Notes under the pieces: generated by a model | Told to the model about the DNA's origin: nothing | Databases searched by the model: none | What the model saw: the letters and a program-made list of their open reading frames with translations, nothing else | Made by a program: the position numbers and the translations under genes | Shown here: piece by piece, positions 48,074 through 60,414 of the stretch | Numbering within the stretch: position 1 is the first letter of the stretch | Layout: every line of letters begins with the position of its first letter | From: Blastomyces gilchristii SLH14081 | Taxonomy: Eukaryota; Ascomycota; Eurotiomycetes; Onygenales; Ajellomycetaceae | Length of the DNA stretch: 64,000 bases | NCBI RefSeq assembly: GCF_000003855.2 | Contig: NW_003101664.1 | Location: 620,878 to 684,877 of the forward strand | Direction of reading: 5' to 3'

Positions 48074-50239
48074 GGCTTCTTATATACATTATACTAAATT
48101 AATTAGTGGCTGCTATGATCTCTTTACATTCATAAGTGTGTTCAGAAGTGACTGTGTTATTATTCAGCAGTTGTATATTCTTCTGAATCATATTCTCTCT
48201 TATCAGATTCAGTCACACTTACATGATCATGACATAAGCTGCTCTCAGAGAAGCTTTTACTATTTTTACATTACTTATTCACTAATATTTTCATTCTTTA
48301 ATCATCATCTCTGTCACTGTCATTATTGAATGTTATTATCTTATATAAGATTTCTACACTCTCTTCTCTTTATCAAGTTCTTTCTAATCTGTTCATCTAT
48401 TATATTGTACATATTTCTAGTGATAACTCTCTGTTCTTATAATAAGTGTTGTTGTAATACTCATACTGAGCAGTTCATTAGCAGTAAGTATAATATATTA
48501 TAAAATATAATCAGAACTTGTTTTTCTTTTAATAATTATCAGAATATATTATTATGAATGATACTTCTTCTTTATCTTCTTATACATTCTTAACTTCTTT
48601 CTTCTCAGTAGACATCTGATTGTGTTTTTCTGATATGATTTTATATAAATACAGATGCTGATTGTTTTTATTTATATAGAATCTTTATATATTAACAGAT
48701 CTGTATCTGCAGATAATAGTGAATATCTCAATATTGAATTATTAATTAAGAACTTGAAGAATGTGATAATGAAGAAATTACTCATATTATATATAGTCAG
48801 ATCTTCTATGTTTCTCTCTATCTCTTCTAGTATTTCTTCTCAATCTTCTATATCTACTTCTTCTTCTCTCTCTGTCACTTCTTCTCAATCTTCTATACTT
48901 GTCTCTGTATTCTATTCTTCTACTCTCACTATCTCTGTTTTTGCTACTCTCACTTCTGCTACTTCTGTCTCTGCTATCTCTGTAACTGTTACTAGCTCTT
49001 CTTATTTCAAGAAGATGTTATATAGACTTGATAAACTATGTTTCTCAGTATGTATACTTCTGCTCTTCTTACTGATCTCTAGAATAATTTATTATATGAA
49101 GACTGTATATAATATAACTATTTAAAGCTCAGTTATAAACACTGATTATTATATTTATTTTAAATATTTATAGTAAGATAATTGTTTATTTATATCAGAG
49201 AATCATCTCTCTTCTTAACAGTATTAAGATTGTAAGTCTTTTTCTTTTTCTTCTTCTCTTCTAATACTGATTTTTCTAGAAGAAATTATTATAAGTTTTA
49301 TTGTATATGAAGTTATAATGTCTACAGATATTAAGAAACTTTTTATAACTGTAAAGTTTAATATTACAGGTATATTTAGACTGGCCGCTGAAATCATGAA
49401 TTTCACGTTTGATTTCATTTGATCTGATCTTATACATTTCTTAGTATGAATCCCGCTGAAACTAATCATTAAAAAAACATGCAAAGTGACTATATATCAG
49501 ATCTCAAAATGAGATCATAACTTAGAAAAAATAAGACAGTGATCTCATTTAATTTCATTTAGTCTCATTCTTAGTATAAAGTTACTATTTTTAGACATTT
49601 TAAGGTTTTTTTTAGACTATTTTTAATTTTTTAAAAAGTAACACTTTTTGATAACACTCAAATGAGATTTAAAGTCATTTAAAGCAATAAAAATAATTTA
49701 AATTGAGAAGTGAAAATCATGGTCTCATTTGGAAAATGTGACAAGAGTAGACAGTAAGTCTCACTGAGACAGTATGAGACTACTATCTAATGTTAAAACA
49801 GTGTAATGGGATCAGTTGAATTGGTAATGAAATCATCAAATATTCTGGTCCTGGTCTCAGACGCGGTCACACGGTCAGTCTAATTATCTCTTAAATCATT
49901 CTCTTTTCTTTTCTTATACTTTTTCTTTATCTGCTAGTCACTACTTTTACATAATCTCTATATAGTATAGTGTTTAGTAACTAGGTTCAGCAGCTTTCAT
50001 CTCTTATAATTCTGTCTCATGTATTATACTGTCTCTCTTTACCTGCTCAGATTACTACAGTGAACAGTTCATTAAAACTAATCTTATCTAATCTCTGAGT
50101 GTTCTCAGAGATTGAGATGACTTAGTCTCATATATCTGCAGATGTTTCAGATGCTTTATTCTCTGTTATCTCTGTGATTAAACTGATATAAACTGTAGCG
50201 TACGCCGCTATGTAGAGTCATATATAAGGGTAAAAACAC

Positions 50240-53176
50240 GTCTGATTCTCTAAAAGATGGGAGATGAGCGTACGCCCTATACATACAGTGATTGTTTTAT
50301 AGAGATTAACTCTTGTAGAAGGAGCGATTGCCTATAAAGAGAAGAACAGAGGCTCTGTAGAGAAGAAGTGAAAGCTCTCATAGAAGAAGCAATCACATAT
50401 GAAGAAAAGAGCAGAGAGAGAAGATAGAAGCAGAAGCTTCAGAAAACAGTAAGAGATGAAGCAGAAGCTAGAGTTGAATAGAGAATTGACTTGAATAGAG
50501 GGTGGAAGCACATCACAGTCTCTCTATTCAAAAGAATGCATTTGTGGAGAAGGAAAAAATGATGTTGAAAGAAGATGACAGATATCATGAGCACTAGACT
50601 CAAAGAGATGAACAGTGTTCAGAAGGCTAGTCTGTTTATATATACTGTAGATATCATAGAAAGAGGAGACTGAGTGATAGAATTGCTTATTTATACAAAG
50701 AATGATCAGATGTAAGAATTGTTTGTTCATACAAAGAATGAAAGATGTAAGAACAGCTTGGAAAGAAATCATACACTGTAGATATCATAGAAAGAGAAGT
50801 CTGAGTAATAGAATTACTTATTTATACAAAGGATGAAAGATGTAAGAACAGCTTGAAAAGAAATGATAAGAAGAAGATGAAAGCTCTTTAATCTAAAAAC
50901 AGCTGTAAGAAAAGAAAGAGATTGTAAAGAAATTATAAGAAGCTTGAATGAGAAAGAATTCTTTGATGAGATAGATGAGAGTGAAAGTTTCATTGTAACA
51001 GAAGAAAGATTCTGTGAGTGATAGAGGTCAGAAGACTGAGATTGTGTAGATGAATGATTGCATCAATATATATATTACAATCACTTTCTTCTTATTCTTC
51101 TCTTATTTCTCACATCATTTTGTGATCATGTGTTAGATGAAAATTTCAACAAGAACATAGCAGAATTAGTGAAAATTGCAACATATAGAAGATTAGACTA
51201 CAGAAATGATGAGTCTTAAGAAGAAGTTAACAGCCATGAAGACAGGCACAGTGAGTATAGTGAAAAAGGCCTTGACCTTAGAGAAATTGTTTCAGTTGTT
51301 AAGTCAGAAGAAGTGTGATGCTCTTCTTCATATGAGTGATAGAGAAGAGAAGACAGATGAGGCAATGAGCAAGAAGACAGATAAGAAGACTGATGAAGAG
51401 AAGATAGACAAGAATGAGATGAAAGAAAATGATGAGAGTGAAGAGTTAGAATTCTGAACAGAGAATGAGTCAGAAATCTTTAATTCTGACAACTTCAGAG
51501 ATGAGCTTTCAACACTATCATTTTATCTTTCCATGTACAAAGCAGTCAAAAGCTAAGATAAGGAAAAGACAGTGATATCTCATCATCACTCAGCTAGGCT
51601 GCATGATGCTGCTGTGAAAGAGTCAACAGATGAATCACATAATAAAAGCTCAAAGAGTCAGAAAGAATCTAAGACTGTGACATGAAAGCTTATAACACTG
51701 TTTACTCATTTAAAAAAGTCATGACTGTTCACACACCAGTTTTTGAAAGAAGATATTGAGATGAATGAGAAGAGAGAGAGTCAGAAGACTGCAGCAGAAG
51801 TAGCAGATGATGAAGAACTGCAAGTAGAACTGAAAGTAGAAGCTGAACAGACAGATACAGATATGAAAGAACTGTCACTGATAGAAGAGAATAAGAAGCA
51901 CTGAAGAGCTAGTCAGAAGCAGTATGAAACTCTGAGTGATAATGTTTTGAGAAAGTCAGAGTGAAAGAAGAATATCAAGAATGATCAGATACCTTGACTG
52001 TATAGCAGAGTATGTATGAGATGTCTGTATCATAATAACAAGACTGACTTACACTTCTGTAAGAATGACAAGCTCACTCATCTGAGCATGTCAATCATGC
52101 AGGACTCAACTGTGAAGAGGCTTGCAAATGCTATCTCAATCATTGAAAGACTCACAGAATGTAGTAAGAAGATATTATTTATCAATTATGAATTTTTTAT
52201 TTTACTCAGTCAGTGATTGATTAAGAATTTGAGACAGTTATCTGTCAAGTGAAAGTTACACTGATAAATAAATAATAATGAACTAATTACTTCACAGACT
52301 GTCAATTCTAAGAATTCTGTCAATCAGAACATTATTATTCTACAGACTCATGAGAAAATAGCTTCTGTATCATGTCAGTCTTGTGTGAAGAGTTAGAAAT
52401 GATTTGAGAAATGTGTGATTATCTCTGCAGATGACAAACAGATACAGCAAGAACACAGCACTTGTATTAACTGTCAGTAGAGAAATAAGAGATTTCACTA
52501 CTCTTTAAATTACTGTAGCTGATATGAACTCAGATGAAATATAAATAACTTGCTATTTAAAGAGAGTATGTCTGGATTTGAAAAGACTGTGACTAAGAAG
52601 ACAGATGTGAATAACATCATTGAGATCAGTGATATAAGAAAGAAGGACAATTTAACTATAGTTTCAATGAAGAGAATGTCTATATTTTTCAAGTATAAGA
52701 CATTGAGTTTGATTACACTGAAACTCTTAAAACATGTTCAAATCAGTAAGAGAGATACTATCTTAACACCTGTGAAGACAGACAGTGAGACAAAGATAAG
52801 CTATTCAACCCCTGCTAAGACAGTTGATGAGGTTAAGATAAGTAATACACAATAATTGTCAATTCTGTCTTCTGAAGGCCACATGATCAATTGTAGAGCT
52901 CAAGATTTGAAGATGCTGAGACAGCTGCCTAATCTTGACAAGTATAATCTGAATGTTATTCAGGCTGTGTGAAAGAAACTGAATAAGATAGCTGAGTTCA
53001 TCAACATAATTTCAGCTGCAGAAGATACTGTGACTAATAATCATTTCTTTAAGTTGCTCAGCAGAGTGTGTTTCAGTGATTTTATAAATAAGAAATTGTT
53101 AGCAGATATTGTATTCTGAGACACATGTCTTGCTGAACAGAAGGTCAAGCTGCAGAAAGAGCTTGAAGATGATTAA
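50240..53176 (+). pseudogene. Relic ORF with coiled coil and Cys clusters, inside the repeat block
   Basis: With stops ignored, one plus-strand coding series runs through this stretch. The 5' part (50.3-50.6 kb) reads as a charged coiled coil (EEVKALIEEAITYEEKSREK). A Lys/Glu/Asp-rich middle follows (51206-51457 is open). Two Cys clusters are then seen: RVCMRCLYHNNKTDLHFCKN near 52010-52070, and SCQSCVKS .. FEKCV .. CINC near 52370-52480, which resemble the Cys-rich modules of some uncharacterised fungal proteins. The C-terminal part (52.9-53.17 kb) ends at TAA 53174-53176. It converges on the minus-strand gypsy pol. It may be a captured host gene or an extra ORF of the element; neither is proven. 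Confidence 0.45.
50644..50865. repeat. Imperfect tandem duplication (~130 bp, two copies)
   Basis: The block ACTGTAGATATCATAGAAAG...TAGAATTGCTTATTTATACAAAG...GATGTAAGAACAGCTTG occurs at about 50650-50762 and again at about 50774-50862 with small differences and a length change. It lies in the 5' part of the relic ORF region. Confidence 0.6.
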
Positions 53177-54269
53177 TGAGAAGAGACAGAATAAAATGAT
53201 GAAAATGATGAAAGATAATATCTCTGTGTTTATCTTGTGAAAGGTTTGATTTCTTGCAGCTTGAAGATAGAATATTGAGAGAGAAGAGAAGACAGAAGAG
53301 ATGATTTTCTTGTTTTCTTTATCTTCTCATTTGATAGCTAAAAATAGATTATAATACATTTTCTTTCTTTCTTTTACTCTCTCTCTATTTTACTTTTCTT
53401 TCTATTTTTTACTCGGCTGACTGTGAGGCTTCTTGATCATGAAGACCTTGATCAGATGTGAAATGTCTTATGCAATGACTTTAAGAGACTTTCAGATCAG
53501 GTCTTCATATCTCTTTCACTTAATCTGAAGATAAGTCTTGTTGTTCTCTGTGCACTTTCTTATGATGTTTTCAACTTCAAATTACAACTGACTATCAATG
53601 AGTACTGACTCTGATGATGAGTGCTTCATATTCACTCTCATTAATACAGTCTTTTTCAGATGAATGATGAAGATTACTGAATGCATTCATTAATCAGCTG
53701 ATAGTTTCAATTGAAATGCAGTATCTGATATCTTCTGAAGAACATGAAATAAGCCTACCTGTAAAAGTGATAGCTTGAATATTCCTTTTAATATATAGCT
53801 CTTTTGAGCTTTTTAAGTGAGGTTCAAGAAGACTCAATCATCAATCTGAATAGTTGATTGAGAATAGAATCAGTCAAAAGACTCAGTTATTCTAGCTTTT
53901 ATCAGAACATATGAGTTAAGAATGTCTTGTCATATCACATCTCACATGATGATGAACTCAGCTACATCTAGTAAAGCTTTCTCATTCTTCAATGACAGTC
54001 ATCTAGACTTTACACCTGTGAGTAGCTTGAAGAGAGAGATCATTACTGACTGTACAGCTACTGAGTTCAATACTCTTTTCACTTATTCAAGTAGAACAGT
54101 TCAACTTGCTTCATATTCATCTATAAGAAGTATTCATAATATGACTTTAACTGTGAGATTGATTCACTTGCTTTGACTGTTTAAGTGAGAATTGTAGACA
54201 GTTATCATTCATGTCTTAATTCTCATGAGCTGAAGAATCAACTTTCAAAATTGTAATGTAAATTTGAAG

Positions 54270-54770
54270 TCTCTATTCAAAATAATTGTCAGTGAGAGCT
54301 GTCAGCAGCAGATCATCTTCTTATAGAAGTCTTTCATTTATTATAAAGCATCTTATCATTTCTGTTCTGCAATTAGAATTACTGCTTTCAAAAATTTATC
54401 TGTGACTGTTAATATAGTGTTATAATTGTTGCTCACAGATAATTCTGTAACAAAATTGATTAAAAGAACTTCAAACAGCTGTTTTAAGAATGAGATGAGA
54501 TGTAATTTGTCCTCTGACAAGTGATTCAGCAGTTTGACTAGTTGATAATTGAGGCATTGTAATAGACAGTTCAGGATTCTCTTTCAGATATGAGAAAGGA
54601 AGAATGACTGATGAATAAGATCTTTCATTCAATGAAGGCCAGAGTGACCTGCTGCATTGTAACACATACAGATGACATCTCATATCAGTGATTTGAGAAT
54701 ACAGAGATGCAATTCTTTGAAGAATAATAGCCTGTTTTGCACTGTAAACAACTGATATCATTCTTTCTGA
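54270..54770 (-). pseudogene. Integrase remnant of element A
   Basis: INFVTELSVSNNYNTILTVT followed by DKFLKAVILIAE (about 54370-54475) is the integrase catalytic-core start, where the usual first Asp (DFVT) is now Asn. A decayed zinc-binding region precedes it (about 54600-54760). Inactive. Confidence 0.65.
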
Positions 54771-55329
54771 CTAGCCTTGCAAAAGACCTTTTCTAATGCT
54801 GAGTCACAGGGAATATCTTGATATAGTTGCTTTTTGAGTTTGTCAGTAAGCTCTATTGCTGTAGTTGAAATTATATATATCTTCACTGAAGATGTGTCTG
54901 TCATCAGTTCATCTACTCAATTGATGATAATCTGATAAATTTTTTCCTGCTCTTCAGAAAGAATCTCTTCTGAATCATCATCTAGATAACATAATCTGAA
55001 TAGAGTATCAGTATTAGTATGTGCAGTGTTCTTGTGATAGCAGATTATCATCTGCAGAAGATATAAGCTTAGAACTAAGACTCAATTTGTCAGTCAGTTA
55101 CTACAATGACCTATTACTAATGACTGAAAAGCAGATACAAGAGTGATATAATCAGTGATAACTGTAAACTCACTGTCTAAATACTGCAGTAATTTCCACA
55201 GAGCTTATATAAGTTTAAGACACTTCAATTCAGTCACTCAGTAGTGCTTTTTAACCATGCTTAATCAGTGAGAGAGAAATAGAACAGATCTTTCAATGTT
55301 ATTCATTTTAACTTAATATAGAGCTACTC

Positions 55330-55365
55330 TGATATCTCTTTGCTTACTGATATCTCTTTGCTTAC
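55330..55365. repeat. 18-bp tandem duplication
   Basis: TGATATCTCTTTGCTTAC occurs twice in direct succession inside the RNase H remnant of element A. Confidence 0.7.
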
Positions 55366-55599
55366 TGATATTCACATACAATATGAAGAAATGTTTAAAG
55401 TCAGAATATATCTGAATGAGAGTATTTATCAAGACTTGCTTTACTATATTAAATGAATATCTGACTTCTGCAAGCAGAGTATGAAACTGCAGTAAGTTAT
55501 TGAATCTTATCAACTTAGTCTTAGCTGTGTATGACACTCTTTTCTAGCCTGTTTTTGAACTGTTATATAGTAACTTGATCTTGAGAGTTTCTAATGCTT

Positions 55600-56500
55600 T
55601 TATCTGATCTGTATAAAAACTTACAAAATTGTGATAATAATTAAAGAGACTGACAATTCCTTCTAGTTCTCTGAGTGTTATAGAGAAGGCTAGATTAGTA
55701 ATAGCAGCTACTTTCTCTTCTTGAATAGATATATCTAGTCAGCTGACATGATGACTCAGCAAATGCACTGAGAAGTATGTGAAATGACATTTAGTTAATG
55801 ACATTATTATCTCAGACATCTTGAGAGCTGTGAAGACTTGCTGCATATGATGAAAATGTTTATTCAGTGAGTAAGAGAAGATGATGATATTATCTACATA
55901 GACTAATGTGAATCATCATAGGAATTTTGCTAGAATCTTCTTCATACACTGTTGAAAGAACTCAGATAAGATTATTAATCTCATTGTAATAACTGTAAAA
56001 TGTTCAAGACCTTGATATGAAGTTATAAATATGATTTTGAAACAATCGCTCTGTTTAATTGCTTGTTAAAAGAAGCCTTGACAGATGTTCATGAATGAGA
56101 ATACTGTAGAACTGCTGAGTGATTGCAACACATCTTATTATATCAGTAGAGCATATATATTAAGAAGTAAGTGTATGTTTACTTTTCACAAATCAATCAT
56201 CACTCTCAGCTTCTCTTTAAGCCAGATCACAAAGGCAGGTGAAGCAATAAGGTTTCTGTCTCTGAGAGAAACACATTCAATTCTTCTATCTTATAGAAGC
56301 AGGTTCAGAATCTGATCAGCAGCTTCATAATCTCTTTAAGACAGAGAATGAAGTCTCTGTTTCAGACTGAAAAAGTTGCTCTTATCAATGAACTGCAGTG
56401 ACATCTTAACATCATCTGAAAATAAACCTAGACTGAAGTTAAATAGTTTGTGATATCAGTCAATGATCACTTGAATGACTGCTTGATCTTCTGCTGCTCA
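55600..56500 (-). pseudogene. Reverse transcriptase remnant of element A
   Basis: Key segments are SPAFVIWLKEKLRVMID near 56200-56250, FFxQAIKQSDCFKIIF, EHFTVITM and the catalytic box, which now reads VYVDN near 55880-55900 where the family has YVDD or YIDD. Stops and the Asp-to-Asn change make it inactive. The order and spacing are those of Ty3/gypsy RT. Confidence 0.7.
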
Positions 56501-58305
56501 GTGATCTGATATATCTACTTAAACTCACTCAGTGAGAGTGTCTGCTGTGAGAATTTGAAGTGAATTATTCTGATCTTCTACATCTGTTAACAAGGCAGAG
56601 CACAGGTGATACAATTCAATGTATGAGATAGAAAACAGAGGATCTTTCAAGTCAGAATAATGAATGATATCAGTATTGACAGTATAAATGACAATCTTCT
56701 TCTACTGCTGAGACAGCTGTGGATTTGACAGGTGTCTATTCACGCGGATAGCATCTCTGATGATCTTGACATTTATGAAATATCTTTCATGAAATGTAAC
56801 ACACTCACTGTGAATGTTGATAGTTGCTTTCATCAATAATAATACATTGTTAGCTATGATTATATTGCATCTGAGATATCACACTAAGTGAAATTCATCT
56901 TCAACAATGAAAAGAGAATTGTTGTCTATCTTCAAGATAAGGTCTGTTATTATGAATAGATTTGATTCATCTACTTCTGAGCCAACTTCTTGAATGCTCA
57001 CACATTGATCATGTGACATAGAGATTGATCAATAATAAGAGAAGAATAGGCTTGCTATTATTGTATTAATAAGTGATATACTCACATCTATATTCACATA
57101 GACAGAGAGATTGCCTTGTGATGTAATAATAAGAATGATAAGAAAGATGTAAGACAAATACTGTAGTTCACTAATGTATTCTCAATCACTTATAGAGATA
57201 TCACACGTCACAATCACATATATATCAGTATTAAAGATGTTCAGATAATCATCTGAGAAAATGTTCATAGATGAGATAAGCTTCTCAGTGCCTGTCTCAC
57301 TGATTATTTTTCTGACTCACTGTCAGAATCTAGACTGAGATCTAGATTCAGCAGTTTATCATCATCTTCTTCAGTACTCTTCAGTTCAACTTGATTCACT
57401 GAATGATTGCTGTTCTTCTCTTTTTTGAGACAGCAATTGATATAATAAGAGTCTTCACAGATGTAGTACTCTGCTGTGAGCACTGACAGTCTTTCTTCTT
57501 CTGTTATACACTGAATCAGTAACTTACTCATTGTGAGAGCACTCAGAGGAATCACTGCCATCTTTGCAGCAGACACAGACAGCTTTATAGCCTCTGTCTG
57601 CTTAGACAGAGAGATGTGATACAGACAGTGATCATTATTCTGTTCAAAACATCTGAAACTACACATGTAGTCAGTGAATTGAGTCTTTCAATTAGTTCAG
57701 ATGTGTCAGGCAGCTGACTTATTATCTTTAATTCATTATCAGAAGTCATTCAATCATTCAACAGAAATGAGCAGTGTGATTAAGAAAAGATTGAACTCTA
57801 AATTCTCTCATGAAAGCCTCTTTATCATAACAGAGTCAGAGATTGCAGCAGCTCACAGTAAGTTAATCTTTTATAAAATGTATAATATCAGAAGCAGTTC
57901 ATCTGACTTCTTAAAAAAAAAACACAGAGTCTGAGCTTTCATTCAAGCTTTCTCTTCTGATAGCTGAAACTCGCGTTTTAACTCATTGACAGTGATAGAG
58001 AGAGAGACACTCATATTCTTTCTCATTTCAGTAGACAGATCATTATGTCATTTCAATACCTGACTCTTCAGACATAGAAGAAATATGCAGAGAACTGTGT
58101 TATCTTTCTTCTGTGTGATGATGAATTTCAAGTGACTGACAAACATCATTACATTCATTTTCACTGAGTTGAATAGCATGACATCATCAGCTCATAATCT
58201 TACTAGCCTATCATCACTTCATGTGAATAAATGAGGTTCACTATCAAGTAAAAGATTAAGATTGTCATGAACAGGTGTCTGATTTCTGTGCATTCAGTTT
58301 CTCTC

Positions 58306-58596
58306 TGACAGGCTGCGCCCGATCATCATATAGACTATTTCATTACACTTCATAGATTCCGTCAAAAGCTCTGATTCTCAGTCATTCTTGATCACTGATT
58401 CTCAGCTGATAAACTCATGAAATTCCTATTCTTTCACTCTGAAGCTTCACCGCGTACACATCACATACATGTATAAATATTCACTTTAATCACTGATTCT
58501 CGCACTTTCTCTTTCTTTTCCTTCTTTAATGTTTTTCACTTTGTTATATAAGACCTATAAATATTATACTGATCTATTCAGTGTAGGTCTCTTACA
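58306..58596 (+). repeat. LTR (5' LTR of element B)
   Basis: A ~290-bp segment that begins TGACAGGCTGCGCCC, ends CTCTTACA and matches 47073-47344 in inverted orientation. It lies directly upstream of the plus-strand gypsy element, which makes it the likely 5' LTR. It keeps a few CpG (GCTGCGCCCGA, ACCGCGTACAC), so it is less eroded than the coding parts. The primer-binding site could not be recognised. Confidence 0.6.
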
Positions 58597-59636
58597 CTTG
58601 AAAAACATTCATCATCTTCTTATTAGAAATAATTATTCATTGAGAAGATATCTGAACACATAACAACACATAAGAAATAGAGAAATGATCAAACAGTTAA
58701 GCAGACACTGAGTCTCAATCAGTTAAGTGAACACTGAGTCTCTAGATAGAAGCTTGCTCACCAGTTACTCTGACCTCATAACAAGATCTCACAAAGAGAA
58801 TATCAGTAAAAGATCTGAGAGTTCTGACATCTTAGATGTATGAGAGATTCATACAATTACATTTCTTTCAATTCTGTAGATACTACACACTCAACAAACA
58901 ATATAACTATATCTAATGATAATATGAGAGAACTCTTGAACATGAGTATAGATACAGTATCACAGTGACTTTAAGCAATGTTGAAATTACAACAGTAACA
59001 GATAGCTGATATGCATGCACCTCAACAATATTAATATGAGAAAATTTAACAATTATCTCAACTAGAAACCTCTGCACAGATAATTTCAACACTGACAGAA
59101 TTGAATATGAACATAATACAGACACTGAAGAAATGCTTAAATACTCTCATATATTTTAATGCTTCTGATCTCACTCTCTACTCATCATGAAGATTGAAAA
59201 TGCTCATGAAACTAAGTGTAGATGAAGATATCATCAGTTCACTAATCAATCAAGATTGATATATCAATGAATAATTGAGAAATCACATGAAACAGAAGTT
59301 TCATTCATGAATAAAAGTATGTGAATCAGTGTTATAAATGTCTGACAACATCATCAAATATCTTGATATTCTGTTTCAAGACACTGTTATGCAACAGAAA
59401 GCATTAGATTGATTACAGAGTACTCAACAAAGAAACACTTCTCTCATAACATTCATTCCTGACTTTGATATCAAGATTCTAGAAGCAGATGGTCAATCTT
59501 GAGAGAATTGAATAAAGAGTAGTATGCTCAAGAAGACATTAACTTTCAAACTCTTACAGACTCTCATAAGTGTAGACAAAGACCAGACTTATGAAGATTT
59601 CTGCATACAACTTCAGACATTGAATGACTGTCTTAT

Positions 59637-59744
59637 TGTCACGCCCCCGGCCGCGCCAAGGCCCCGCTGCGGTTCCACACGGCCCATCACTTCCATGCAG
59701 ATGATTTCATCTCATCCGAACCGGTTTCCAATCACTCTATGACA
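59637..59744. mobile_element. 108-bp GC-rich mini-insertion with TSD
   Basis: A compact GC-rich segment starting TGTCACGCCCCCGGCCGCG and ending ACTCTATGACA within AT-rich gypsy debris. The ends TGTCA/TGACA are perfect 5-bp inverted repeats, and TTAT flanks it directly on both sides (59633-59636 and 59745-59748), a likely target-site duplication. It carries several CpG and C-runs that the surrounding sequence has lost, so it inserted after the erosion or escaped it. It is too short to code; it could be a solo LTR or a small terminal-repeat element. Confidence 0.7.
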
Positions 59745-60414
59745 TTATTCAGATATATTATAGGAAGATCTGATTGATGAATATAAGAACCCCGCTTCTA
59801 TATAAGGTCAGCAGATTACTCTTCCTTGACAGTGAGATGCCACTGAGATATTGCTCCAGCTATTCTCACTCATAGAATGAGAGAAGAGTATTCACTCATT
59901 GTCTATATAGAATAGCTAGATGCTGGCTCTTTATTAAAGAAGTCAGTGATTCATTTTTCTTCTACTGAAATATATACAAGAGTTACTGCATTTCTCATAC
60001 AATCTTCTTAGTATACTAAGTATCATATCTGTGATATTCTCATAATAACCCTGTAGTCTATGAGCTCACTATTCAAGCAAGATAGTCAAGTTCACTTATA
60101 CAGCTTCTTAAACAACTATCTTTACATAATATCACTGACTAGTCATCACTTCAGTTCTGTCACATTACAATTCAAATCACTCAATCTGATTATAAGTTTG
60201 AATCAGTTGAGCTCTAACAGATCAATATAATCTCATGCATCTGTACTAAGACTGACTCAATCTCACTCTCTGAGAGAAACTCTACATTATTCTCTAGAGT
60301 GTGTATATCTCTACTCTGACAGAAATCTGAGATTTCTGAACTCACTGTATACTTTGATATGAGTTCTTCAATCATTCTGTCATCACTGCAGCCTCTACAC
60401 ATCTACATCTATTA

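Larger units (their letters stand above)
46884..49873. mobile_element. Decayed DNA-transposon-like element bounded by inverted repeats
   Basis: CGTGTGACTGTCTGGGACC(AGGA) at 46884-46906 is mirrored by the reverse complement of 49849-49873, CGTGTGACCGCGTCTGAGACC(AGGA): 22 of 23 positions of the left copy agree once a 2-base gap is allowed. The ~3.0 kb between is AT-rich, and no transposase motif can be read. A Ser/Thr-rich frame at 48655-49125 is a low-complexity relic. An LTR-like copy (47073-47344) sits inside. No target-site duplication could be fixed. The family is not assigned. Confidence 0.55.
53200..58270 (-). mobile_element. Degenerate Ty3/gypsy retrotransposon A (minus strand)
   Basis: Read on the minus strand, the gypsy order is preserved: gag remnant (about 58250-57304) with a decayed zinc-knuckle-like end, protease/linker (about 57000-56600), reverse transcriptase (about 56500-55600), RNase H (about 55500-55050), integrase (about 54770-54270) and an integrase C-terminal GPY-like region (about 53860-53680, FLNLT...KAQKSYILKG). 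All parts carry multiple stops. The 5' end abuts the LTR of element B; its own 5' LTR was not found. It is non-autonomous and ancient. Confidence 0.75.

Noticed and set aside
48655..49125. Ser/Thr-rich 156-codon frame
   Set aside because: It arises from CTTCT-type simple repeats in AT-rich debris and has no conserved region.
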